Under the pieces are notes generated by a model. The model was not told the origin of the DNA. It ran no database searches and worked only from the letters and a program-made list of their open reading frames with translations. From contig CAOSZT010000089.1 of assembly GCA_948528155.1 (NCBI GenBank), positions 645-8,821 on the forward strand: 8,177 bases of DNA, given 5' to 3'. Origin of the DNA: an uncultured Clostridia bacterium. GTDB lineage: Bacteria > Bacillota > Clostridia > TANB77 > CAG-508. Shown here piece by piece: positions 1 through 4,435 of the stretch (the first letter of the stretch is position 1; every line of letters starts with the position of its first letter). The position numbers were made by a program, and so were the translations under genes.

Positions 1-707
1 CCTGCCAGTTCTTCTAAACATAATCCTGTTTTTAATGCAAATTCAGTACAAATTTTTTGTGGCCTATGAATATTATCTTTTTTATTTTTATTGTCTAATA
101 ATTTTACAACTTTTTGATAAGTTTCTCTATTATATGCTCTTGTTTTTATATTATTTGAATTTTTTAATTTATCAATTTCACTTTGCAATTTTTCAAGACG
201 TAAAGATTTTTTAGGCACTCTTCTACATGGGTTTTCGTTTATGTATTCCCATTCATAGGCTTTTTGTAATGAACCAGATATTATTTCATAAAATTTTTCA
301 TAAGTTCCCCTAGTGATTGGTTTATTTTCCCTAGGAGGCTTATATTGAGTTTGCCAACTTTTCATATCATTAAATAGATTTCTTAATAAAGAGGGGGTAA
401 TTTCTTTTAATTTATATTTTCCTAGATATGGTAAAATTCTATTGTTCAATTTATTTTTATAACTTTGTACAACAGAAGGAGAACAATCACGTCGTACATA
501 TTCATCAAGCCACTTTTGGGCAAATTCTAAATAAGTAATATTACAGTTAGATATTTTATTATTTCTAATAGCAGTAACAAAATCAGCTAATTTAGTAGAT
601 GCTTCTGTGTCATTTTTAGCATCTACAGTATTACTAAATCTTTCTCCTTTATACATATATTGCAATCTTGCTTTTCCATTTTTTAATAATTGGTATGTTC
701 CAGCCAT
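1..707 (-). CDS. int: Phage tyrosine recombinase (integrase), C-terminus cut by window edge
   Basis: Would catalyse site-specific integration and, with an excisionase, excision of the element. 235 codons are visible. Residues about 1-50 (MAGTYQLLKNGKARLQY...) look like the arm-type DNA-binding domain of phage integrases. Residues about 58-165 are the helical core-binding domain, ending in a typical NPCRRVPKK linker. The catalytic domain begins near residue 190 (YNRETYQKVVKLL). At 226-233 the sequence reads KTGLCLEE, where the family normally has TGLR..E with the first catalytic Arg; here that position is Cys230 (TGT). The other catalytic residues (Lys, HxxR, H/W, Tyr) lie outside the window. 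The ATG at 707 follows AAAGGAG at 9-nt spacing, and a sigma-70-type promoter lies upstream. Integrase identity is secure; activity is uncertain because of Cys230. Confidence 0.93.
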   Translation of the reverse strand, partial: MAGTYQLLKNGKARLQYMYKGERFSNTVDAKNDTEASTKLADFVTAIRNNKISNCNITYLEFAQKWLDEYVRRDCSPSVVQSYKNKLNNRILPYLGKYKLKEITPSLLRNLFNDMKSWQTQYKPPRENKPITRGTYEKFYEIISGSLQKAYEWEYINENPCRRVPKKSLRLEKLQSEIDKLKNSNNIKTRAYNRETYQKVVKLLDNKNKKDNIHRPQKICTEFALKTGLCLEELA

Positions 708-751
708 AAAAAAAAACTCCTTTCTAAATACTTGAAAAGAGTTTGTAAATG

Positions 752-780
752 TTATATAATACAATTACAAAATCTTTCAA
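752..780 (-). promoter_or_regulatory. Predicted integrase promoter
   Basis: On the minus strand, TTGAAA (780-775) and ATATAA (757-752) are separated by 17 bp, a plausible housekeeping sigma promoter. It would start transcription near 745 and give a leader of roughly 40 nt before the integrase ATG at 707. This makes integrase an independent leftward unit rather than only read-through from the repressor gene. The 15-bp motif at 799-813 is centred about 60 bp upstream of the predicted start. Confidence 0.5.
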
Positions 781-793
781 GGTTTTGTTGGTT

Positions 794-831
794 GAAAATG
801 TGTCAGGTTGCGAGCCAAAGAGCACATTTTC
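794..831. repeat. Imperfect stem-loop between repressor and integrase genes
   Basis: GAAAATGTG (794-802) and CACATTTTC (823-831) are perfect 9-bp complements with a 20-nt loop. The stem is AT-rich and the loop is long, so this is not a classical intrinsic terminator. It sits just past the repressor stop codon and may weakly separate the repressor and integrase transcripts, or form a dyad for a DNA-binding protein. It overlaps the shared 15-bp motif. Confidence 0.35.
799..813 (-). promoter_or_regulatory. 15-bp shared motif, integrase-side copy
   Basis: On the minus strand this reads TCGCAACCTGACACA. An exact 15/15 copy occurs on the plus strand at 1888-1902 in front of the excisionase-like gene. 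Both copies have the same orientation relative to the gene they precede. The motif is relatively GC-rich for this window, so chance identity is unlikely. It may be the binding site of a shared regulator, or an arm-type site for integrase or excisionase. The function is inferred, not seen. Confidence 0.5.
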
Positions 832-839
832 TTTCATTT

Positions 840-1478
840 TTATTCAAATATTTTTTTAATTCTAGCATTAGTAACTTTTCCTATTATTTTTACAGGTATT
901 TTTTCTATATCTTTGAAAGTAAATTCTCTAGGTGGGTAATATGGGTTATAGGATTCTAATTTTATGCCTGTTTCTGTTTTTATTACTCTTTTTATTGTAG
1001 CTTCTTCATTGTCTATTAAAATTATTGCTATTTGCCCATTTTCAACGTCATTTTGTTGATGGACAATAACTATATCATCTTGAAATAAAATTGGCTCCAT
1101 TGAGTTTCCTACAATTTTTAAAGCATAATAATTTTCTGGGTCTTGTAATTTTTCATCTATTGTTATATAGCCAATAATGTTTTCAGAAGCTAAATAGTTA
1201 TATCCAGATTTAACTATTCCTAGTACAGGGAAAGCTTGTTTATTATTAAAAGATATTTTTGATTTATCTTCAATTAGGTCAGATTTTTCAATTTTAAAGT
1301 AATTAGCTAACATTTCAATTTTGTCTATTCTAGGATATTTATTGCCATTACACCAGTCAGAAAATGTAGTGTATTTAAAACCTAAAATATTGCATATATC
1401 ATTTCTATCTTTTTTATTTAATTCCATATAATATTTTAAATTCTTTGCAAAAATTTCTTTATTACCTAAATCGCTCAT
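840..1478 (-). CDS. LexA/CI-type phage repressor (XRE HTH plus S24 peptidase)
   Basis: 212 residues, the usual length for this family. Residues about 8-66 form an XRE helix-turn-helix (DICNILGFKYTTFSDWCNGNK, then PRIDKIEMLANYF). Residues about 83-205 are a LexA-like S24 peptidase domain. The catalytic Ser is Ser126 in VGNSMEP and the Lys is Lys163 in ATIKRV. The expected self-cleavage bond lies in VKSG (89-92) and would be Ser91-Gly92 rather than the more common Ala-Gly. It should bind the operators at 1541-1577 and 1812-1828, hold the lytic promoter off, and be inactivated by RecA-stimulated self-cleavage after DNA damage. The ATG at 1478 follows GGAGG at 5 nt. It is transcribed from TTGACT-17-TATAAT with a very short leader. 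The family call is firm; the operator assignment is inferred from position. Confidence 0.92.
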   Translation of the reverse strand: MSDLGNKEIFAKNLKYYMELNKKDRNDICNILGFKYTTFSDWCNGNKYPRIDKIEMLANYFKIEKSDLIEDKSKISFNNKQAFPVLGIVKSGYNYLASENIIGYITIDEKLQDPENYYALKIVGNSMEPILFQDDIVIVHQQNDVENGQIAIILIDNEEATIKRVIKTETGIKLESYNPYYPPREFTFKDIEKIPVKIIGKVTNARIKKIFE

Positions 1479-1495
1479 CCTAACCTCCTACAACT

Positions 1496-1524
1496 ATTAT
1501 ACGATACAAGCATAAAAAAGTCAA
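1496..1524 (-). promoter_or_regulatory. Repressor promoter (PRM-like)
   Basis: On the minus strand, TTGACT (1524-1519) and a perfect TATAAT (1501-1496) are separated by 17 bp. Transcription should start about 1489, directly at the GGAGG (1488-1484), so the repressor message would have almost no leader before its ribosome binding site. The near-consensus sequence suggests strong expression without an activator. Confidence 0.75.
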
Positions 1525-1540
1525 TAAAAAAATAAAAAAA

Positions 1541-1557
1541 TTACGCTTAAAGTATTG
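1541..1557. promoter_or_regulatory. Operator O1
   Basis: TTACGCTTAAAGTATTG carries the ACGCTTAAA core found three times in this region. It overlaps the first three bases of the rightward -35 box (1555-1560), so occupancy should block the early promoter. It is the least symmetric of the three sites. Its centre is 20 bp from that of O2, about two helical turns, which favours side-by-side dimers. Confidence 0.6.
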
Positions 1558-1583
1558 ACATTACATTTTAAGCGTGATAATAT
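1555..1583 (+). promoter_or_regulatory. Early lytic promoter (PR-like)
   Basis: A perfect TTGACA (1555-1560) and TAATAT (1578-1583) are separated by 17 bp, followed by the Cro-like gene at 1612. Operator O2 fills the spacer exactly and O1 overlaps the -35, so this promoter should be tightly repressed in the lysogen. Confidence 0.75.
1561..1577. promoter_or_regulatory. Operator O2
   Basis: On the minus strand this reads TCACGCTTAAAATGTAA, matching O3 (TTACGCTTAAAAGGTAA) at 15 of 17 positions. It is an imperfect palindrome of the form TnACnnTTnAAnnGTnA. It lies between the -35 and -10 of the rightward promoter. The core is inverted relative to O1, which gives a perfect 9-bp inverted repeat (1543-1551 and 1567-1575). 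Confidence 0.65.
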
Positions 1584-1611
1584 ATAGAAAAATAATTAAG
1601 GAGGTGGGGGA

Positions 1612-1821
1612 TTGAATAATAAAATATCAATAAAAGCGGCAAGAGTAAATGCAAATTTAACACAAAAAGAGGCAGCTTTGAAATTAGATGTATCTAAAGA
1701 TACAATAGGGAATTGGGAAAGAGGAAAAAGTTTTCCAAGTGTTTCGAAAATACCAGTGATTGAAGAAGTTTATAATATAAAATATGAAAATATTATTTTT
1801 TTGCCAACTAATTACGCTTAA
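1612..1821 (+). CDS. Cro-like XRE-family regulator
   Basis: 69 residues that are essentially one helix-turn-helix domain: scaffold helix at ISIKAARVNANL, HTH at LTQKEAALKLDVS, recognition helix at KDTIGNWERGKSFPS. There is no peptidase or dimerisation domain, as expected for a Cro-type protein. It is the first gene of the rightward transcript, divergent from the repressor, and should compete for the same operators to favour lytic growth. The start is TTG at 1612, chosen because AAGGAGGTG (1598-1606) sits 7 nt upstream and no ATG offers a full HTH. Its last codons and stop lie inside operator O3, so this gene end is also regulatory DNA. Confidence 0.9.
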   Translation: MNNKISIKAARVNANLTQKEAALKLDVSKDTIGNWERGKSFPSVSKIPVIEEVYNIKYENIIFLPTNYA

Positions 1822-1828
1822 AAGGTAA
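1812..1828. promoter_or_regulatory. Operator O3, overlapping the Cro-like stop codon
   Basis: TTACGCTTAAAAGGTAA is the most symmetric operator copy (TTAC...GTAA ends, TT/AA inner pairs). Its first 12 bases, with the preceding A, repeat the O1 sequence exactly (1540-1551 and 1811-1822). It is about 250 bp downstream of O1/O2. It could support looping between bound repressors, act as a roadblock to early transcription, or control a promoter before the excisionase-like gene. Confidence 0.6.
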
Positions 1829-1887
1829 AAACTGCATATATTTATTGTAACTAATTTATAAACTATGAAACATTAAAATCGTCAAAT

Positions 1888-1902
1888 TCGCAACCTGACA
1901 CA
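1888..1902 (+). promoter_or_regulatory. 15-bp shared motif, excisionase-side copy
   Basis: TCGCAACCTGACACA, an exact copy of the minus-strand sequence at 813-799 upstream of integrase. Here it ends 11 nt before the ribosome binding site of the excisionase-like gene. No convincing -35/-10 pair was found next to it, so it could act on DNA (operator or arm-type site) or on the RNA leader. Confidence 0.5.
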
Positions 1903-1928
1903 AAAATAAAACGAAAGGAGGAATTAAA

Positions 1929-2207
1929 TTGTTATATACAGGAAAACAAATAGCAGAAAGACTTAGTACTAATGAAGTGCTACTTACTGAAGCAAATATT
2001 AGAAGATGGGCAAATAAAGGACTTAAACATTTAAGAGGTCCACATAATACATTTTTATATAAAATTGAGTGGGTCGAAGAATTTATAGAATTACAAGCTA
2101 ATGAGAGCATTAATAATTTTAAAGTTAAAGATTTTATTATGCAAAACAATAGTAGAAAAAATAAAAAAGTTAATATTTGTGATTATTTCAATTGTAAAGT
2201 TATATAA
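1929..2207 (+). CDS. Excisionase-like winged helix-turn-helix protein
   Basis: 92 residues. The N-terminal part (residues about 3-57) fits the MerR/Xis-type DNA-binding fold: YTGKQIAERL as first helix, then EANIRRWANKGLKHLRG as the recognition segment and wing, then YKIEWVEEFIE as the closing helix. This architecture is typical of phage and ICE excisionases and of small helix-turn-helix directionality factors. The basic C-terminal tail (SRKNKKVN) may also touch DNA. The start is TTG at 1929, placed 7 nt after AAAGGAGGA (1914-1922). It follows the Cro-like gene and lies opposite the integrase, the usual location for xis in elements whose integrase is transcribed leftward. It could instead be a general early regulator; the excisionase role is inferred. 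Confidence 0.7.
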   Translation: MLYTGKQIAERLSTNEVLLTEANIRRWANKGLKHLRGPHNTFLYKIEWVEEFIELQANESINNFKVKDFIMQNNSRKNKKVNICDYFNCKVI

Positions 2208-2237
2208 AAATAAATTAAATGAAAGGAGCCCCCAAAA

Positions 2238-2303
2238 ATGAAATAATCAAAATACATAAAAAAAGAAAACAACCTAGCAGAATATGAAATACAAGAAATA
2301 TAA
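2238..2303 (+). pseudogene. Micro-ORF interrupted by a stop at codon 3
   Basis: A good ribosome binding site (AAAGGAG, 2222-2228) precedes ATG at 2238, but the frame reads Met-Lys-stop (TAA at 2244-2246). The same frame then continues as SKYIKKENNLAEYEIQEI and ends at a second TAA (2301-2303), just before the next gene. The downstream segment resembles the small charged proteins of this operon, so a nonsense mutation in a gene of about 21 residues is the simplest reading. A two-codon leader peptide with a control role is the alternative. Confidence 0.4.
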
Positions 2304-2327
2304 CAAAGATTGAGAGGAGGGAAGAAG

Positions 2328-2504
2328 ATGGAAGAAAAAAGTGAAGTAGAGATAATGTATTCAATAAATAAAAAATTACTAAAAATAGCTGAAAAACAAT
2401 TAGAAAAAGAAGAAGTACCAAGTAGGGAAGTACTTGATACTATACAATTAGCTTTAACAATAACATCAGCATTACCATATTCAAAATACGATATTCCAGA
2501 TTAA
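2328..2504 (+). CDS. Small early phage protein, unknown function
   Basis: 58 residues, MEEKSEVEIMYSINKKLL at the start, predicted almost entirely helical and acidic, with no recognisable family. The ATG at 2328 is preferred over an upstream in-frame TTG (2310) because AGGAGGG (2315-2321) is 7 nt before this ATG. Its stop codon overlaps by bases 2501-2504 with the stop of the convergent minus-strand gene. It lies in the early rightward operon between the excisionase-like gene and the first small membrane protein. Confidence 0.75.
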   Translation: MEEKSEVEIMYSINKKLLKIAEKQLEKEEVPSREVLDTIQLALTITSALPYSKYDIPD

Positions 2505-2839
2505 GGTTTCAATTTATCAATATAGTTAAGAAGTTTATCTATTTTGTTTGTAAAACGATTTTCCATATAGATAATTCCATTATCAGACAAAGAAAAATGA
2601 AAATATTGTTCATCTATATAAGGTCTCTTTTTAGAAAGTAAATTATTATTTGATAATTCTATACAAGTATCATAAGTATCTTCTAAAGACCATTCAGAAA
2701 CTAAAGAATGTATATTGTTAATAGTATTTATATTTTTAGCTTCTGATTTAGGAATACCGTTATCATGTAATTCTAAATAATATTTATAGATTAAACAAAT
2801 TAGATAATCAGCATCTTTGGAAAGTTGAATATCAGACAT
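2501..2839 (-). CDS. Conserved phage protein with winged-helix-like layout, expressed opposite to the early operon
   Basis: 112 residues. The N-terminal segment (KDADYLICLIYKYYLELHDN, then GIPKSEAK) resembles conserved hypothetical proteins of Firmicute phages with an ICxxYKxYL...GxSKxxAK pattern. A helix-turn-strand section (CIELSNNNLL...FHFSLSDNGIIYMENRF) recalls a winged helix such as in YjcQ-type proteins. Function is unknown; a DNA- or protein-binding role is possible. The start is ATG at 2839, preceded by AAAGGTGGTGA 5 nt upstream; an in-frame TTG farther upstream has no such site. It is the only minus-strand gene inside the early operon and has its own extended -10 promoter, suggesting expression in the lysogen independently of the lytic promoter, as for prophage 'moron' genes. 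Its codons end in T more often than those of the early genes. Confidence 0.8.
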   Translation of the reverse strand: MSDIQLSKDADYLICLIYKYYLELHDNGIPKSEAKNINTINNIHSLVSEWSLEDTYDTCIELSNNNLLSKKRPYIDEQYFHFSLSDNGIIYMENRFTNKIDKLLNYIDKLKP

Positions 2840-2861
2840 ATAATCACCACCTTTCGACAAA

Positions 2862-2890
2862 ATTATAACATAGGTGGAAATATATTTAAA
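2862..2890 (-). promoter_or_regulatory. Extended -10 promoter for the minus-strand gene
   Basis: On the minus strand, TGTTATAAT gives a perfect TATAAT (2867-2862) with the TGn extension. A weak TTTAAA (2890-2885) lies 17 bp upstream. The gene starts at 2839. The promoter sits between two divergent genes and does not carry the ACGCTTAAA operator core, so the phage repressor should not silence it. Confidence 0.6.
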
Positions 2891-2904
2891 AAGGGGAAAA
2901 CCAA

Positions 2905-3033
2905 ATGAAAAAATTTAAACTAGACAAAAACAAAGTGTATATGAGAATAGGACAAGCAGTGGTATATGTAACAGGGTATATAGTAGGAATAGTATTTATA
3001 TACATAATGTTTTTAAGTGGAATGACATATTAG
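2905..3033 (+). CDS. Small single-span membrane protein
   Basis: 42 residues: a basic N-terminus (MKKFKLDKNK) followed by a hydrophobic stretch of about 24 residues (VVYVTGYIVGIVFIYIMF) and a short tail. It should insert in the cytoplasmic membrane with the basic end inside. AAGGGG (2891-2896) lies 8 nt before the ATG at 2905. The next gene begins 17 nt after its stop with its own ribosome binding site. There is no recognisable family. Small membrane proteins in early phage regions are sometimes exclusion or host-takeover factors, but nothing in the sequence proves that here. Confidence 0.65.
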   Translation: MKKFKLDKNKVYMRIGQAVVYVTGYIVGIVFIYIMFLSGMTY

Positions 3034-3050
3034 AAGGGAGGAAAAGCTAA

Positions 3051-3386
3051 ATGACAAGAAAAGAGTATGTAGAGTTTTATAAAGAAGAATTAGAAAAATT
3101 AGAAAAACACAAAGAAGGACTCTTAGAAGTAGATAAAAATACAAGATATACAGATAAAAAAATAAATCATATATATGATTTATTAGTAATATTAGAAAAT
3201 TGCAATAAATCAGAAATGTTAAGAGAAGAAAACATAGGATATAAAAGAATAATATGGAAGATAGAAAATTGTTTAGAAAATATAGAGAAATTAAAATTAC
3301 ATAATAACAGAGAAGAAATAAAAAAGGAAATAAGTAAATTATTAGAATTTTTAAAAGAAACAGTAGAGGATGAAAACGAGAAGTAG
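3051..3386 (+). CDS. Coiled-coil early protein, unknown function
   Basis: 111 residues, rich in Glu and Lys with regular Leu/Ile spacing (EELEKLEKHKEGLLEV; ENCLENIEKLKL; EEIKKEISKLLEFLKE), predicted as helical or coiled-coil throughout. No enzymatic motif or membrane segment is visible. GGGAGG (3036-3041) lies 9 nt before the ATG at 3051. It sits in the run of small early genes and is probably translated from the same message as its neighbours. I do not recognise a family. Confidence 0.8.
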   Translation: MTRKEYVEFYKEELEKLEKHKEGLLEVDKNTRYTDKKINHIYDLLVILENCNKSEMLREENIGYKRIIWKIENCLENIEKLKLHNNREEIKKEISKLLEFLKETVEDENEK

Positions 3387-3423
3387 TATAAGAAGAAAAT
3401 AAAAAAGGAAGGAGTTGAAAGAA

Positions 3424-3663
3424 ATGAAAGAGTTACTACAAAAAATAATATTAAAAGTATATGAGATAAATGAAGAAACAAAACATACAGTATTTTTAGA
3501 TTTTTCAGGACATGTAAACAAGTTAGAAATAAGAATATATGAAAAAGGCTGGAAAGATGAAGAAGATGCAACTTTAAAAAAAGAAGCTTATATAGATGAA
3601 AGTGATTCAAAAGAACAATTAAAAGAAATATTGAAAGAATTAGAAAAAATAGAAAGGAATTAA
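3424..3663 (+). CDS. Small early phage protein, unknown function
   Basis: 79 residues. The middle shows alternating strand-like segments (HTVFLDFSGHVNKLEIRIYEKGW), and the end is a charged helix (KEQLKEILKELEKIERN). It may be a small alpha/beta protein, with no family recognised. The ATG at 3424 is chosen because GGAG (3411-3414) is 9 nt upstream; an in-frame TTG at 3415 directly abuts that site and would be unusable. The next gene starts 5 nt after its stop. Confidence 0.75.
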   Translation: MKELLQKIILKVYEINEETKHTVFLDFSGHVNKLEIRIYEKGWKDEEDATLKKEAYIDESDSKEQLKEILKELEKIERN

Positions 3664-3668
3664 AATAA

Positions 3669-3908
3669 ATGATGTGGGGATTTTGTATAGGATTAGTAGC
3701 AGGAGCCTTATTAATGAATTTAGCAGTAGAGGAAGTAGAAAAGGAAAAAGAGAAACAAAAAGAAGTAAATAAAGATTTAAGATATGAAAATAAAGAACAA
3801 CAAGAATTTATATGTAAAATAATAAGAATAATGCTATATGAAAAATCAATATTTGACAGAGATAAAAAAATAAAAGAACTAATTTCAGAGTACCAATCAG
3901 AAAATTAG
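3669..3908 (+). CDS. Membrane-anchored coiled-coil protein
   Basis: 79 residues. The N-terminus (MMWGFCIGLVAGALLMNLAV) is a single hydrophobic segment without a clear cleavage site, so it reads as a membrane anchor. It is followed by a highly charged helix (EEVEKEKEKQKEVNKDLRYENKEQQ) and a helical tail that would lie in the cytoplasm. The layout is common in small phage proteins (spanin-like, exclusion or host-interaction proteins), but no family can be assigned. ATG at 3669 or 3672 is possible; the ribosome binding site is a weak AAAGGAA inside the previous gene. The stop is followed by a 77-nt gap carrying an 8-bp dyad. Confidence 0.75.
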   Translation: MMWGFCIGLVAGALLMNLAVEEVEKEKEKQKEVNKDLRYENKEQQEFICKIIRIMLYEKSIFDRDKKIKELISEYQSEN

Positions 3909-3932
3909 TTCAAATAAATATTTATATAAAAT

Positions 3933-3971
3933 CATATCTATTTTAATATTAACACAAATTAAGTAGATATG
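3933..3971. repeat. 8-bp inverted repeat before the AbrB-like gene
   Basis: CATATCTA (3933-3940) and TAGATATG (3964-3971) are perfect complements separated by 23 nt. The right arm ends just before the ribosome binding site of the AbrB-like gene. It could be an operator bound by that regulator or a leader hairpin. No convincing promoter pair was found in this 77-nt gap. Confidence 0.35.
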
Positions 3972-3985
3972 CAAGAGGAGGAAAA

Positions 3986-4150
3986 ATGAAACAAGTAGAT
4001 TTAGGAGAGACAAAAGGAATAAAAAGAAAAATAGATGATTTAGGAAGAGTAGTGTTACCAAAAGAATTTAGAGAAGTTTTAAACCTTAATAAAAAAGAAA
4101 AAGTAGAAATATATTTATTACAAGAAGGAATTTATATAAAGAAGGTGTAA
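3986..4150 (+). CDS. AbrB/SpoVT-like swapped-hairpin transcription regulator
   Basis: 54 residues that match the AbrB DNA-binding domain almost end to end: GIKRKIDDLGRVVLPKEFRE (11-30), the hallmark K-D-LGRVV-P-E-R pattern, followed by VLNLNKKEKVEIYLLQEGIYIKK. Proteins of this fold dimerise through swapped hairpins and bind DNA in a shape-dependent way as transition-state regulators. There is no C-terminal multimerisation domain, so it is shorter than chromosomal AbrB (about 95 residues). It could regulate later phage promoters or mimic a host AbrB. The ATG at 3986 follows AGGAGG at only 4 nt. The gene sits before the replication module, at the boundary with the small early genes. Confidence 0.88.
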   Translation: MKQVDLGETKGIKRKIDDLGRVVLPKEFREVLNLNKKEKVEIYLLQEGIYIKKV

Positions 4151-4152
4151 AA

Positions 4153-4299
4153 ATGGAAACATTAGAACAATTAGAACACAAATATTTTCTATTAGAAATG
4201 CAAGACCACTGGGACAGTGAAGATTATAAATATGCAGATGAGTTGAAAGAAAAGATTAAAAAATTGAAAGGAAAAGAAAATGGAAGAAAACAAATATAA
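4153..4299 (+). CDS. Very small charged protein, unknown function
   Basis: 48 residues (METLEQLEHKYFLLEMQDHW..., ending KLKGKENGRKQI), predicted helical, acidic at the start and basic at the end. The ATG at 4153 is 2 nt after the AbrB-like stop. GAAGGTG in the last codons of that gene serves as ribosome binding site, so translation is probably coupled. It overlaps the next ORF by 20 nt. No family recognised. Confidence 0.65.
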   Translation: METLEQLEHKYFLLEMQDHWDSEDYKYADELKEKIKKLKGKENGRKQI

Positions 4300-4435
4300 A
4301 GAAGTAATTGCTAGATATACAGATACACAACTAAATCGAGAACAAGCAATATTAAATGAAGAAGAAACAATATTATACAACAAGAAAAGGGCAATGAAAG
4401 AAGAATTAAGGAAGAGATTGAGAGGTGACATATAA
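4280..4435 (+). CDS. Very small helical protein, unknown function
   Basis: 51 residues (MEENKYKEVIARYTDTQLNR...), strongly charged and helical, ending in a basic stretch (KEELRKRLRGDI) that may bind nucleic acid. It starts inside the preceding ORF in another frame (20-nt overlap) and ends in TAATG, sharing one base with the start of the ATPase gene. This arrangement suggests translational coupling into the replication module. No family recognised. Confidence 0.65.
   Translation: MEENKYKEVIARYTDTQLNREQAILNEEETILYNKKRAMKEELRKRLRGDI

Noticed and set aside
708..839. attP site between integrase and repressor
   Set aside because: In this layout the attachment core normally lies beyond the integrase 3' end, which is left of the window, and no tRNA-like segment is seen here.
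690..959. Plus-strand ORF over the integrase start and repressor end
   Set aside because: It overlaps two well-supported minus-strand genes and their control DNA, has low-complexity Phe/Tyr/Ser content and no domain.
1851..1880. A separate promoter for the excisionase-like gene
   Set aside because: TTGTAA at 1845-1850 has no -10 box at usable spacing; read-through from the early promoter is sufficient.
799..1902. The 15-bp inverted copies as ends of an invertible segment
   Set aside because: No dedicated invertase is present, inversion would split the normal divergent control layout, and the orientation relative to each gene explains the inversion without recombination.
1856..2149. Minus-strand ORFs opposite the early genes (here and at 2215-2421, 3167-3610, 4192-4619, 4727-5336, 5451-5717, 6047-7369)
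   Set aside because: They are Leu/Phe/Ile-rich complements of A-rich coding strands, without domains, and each lies opposite a better supported gene.
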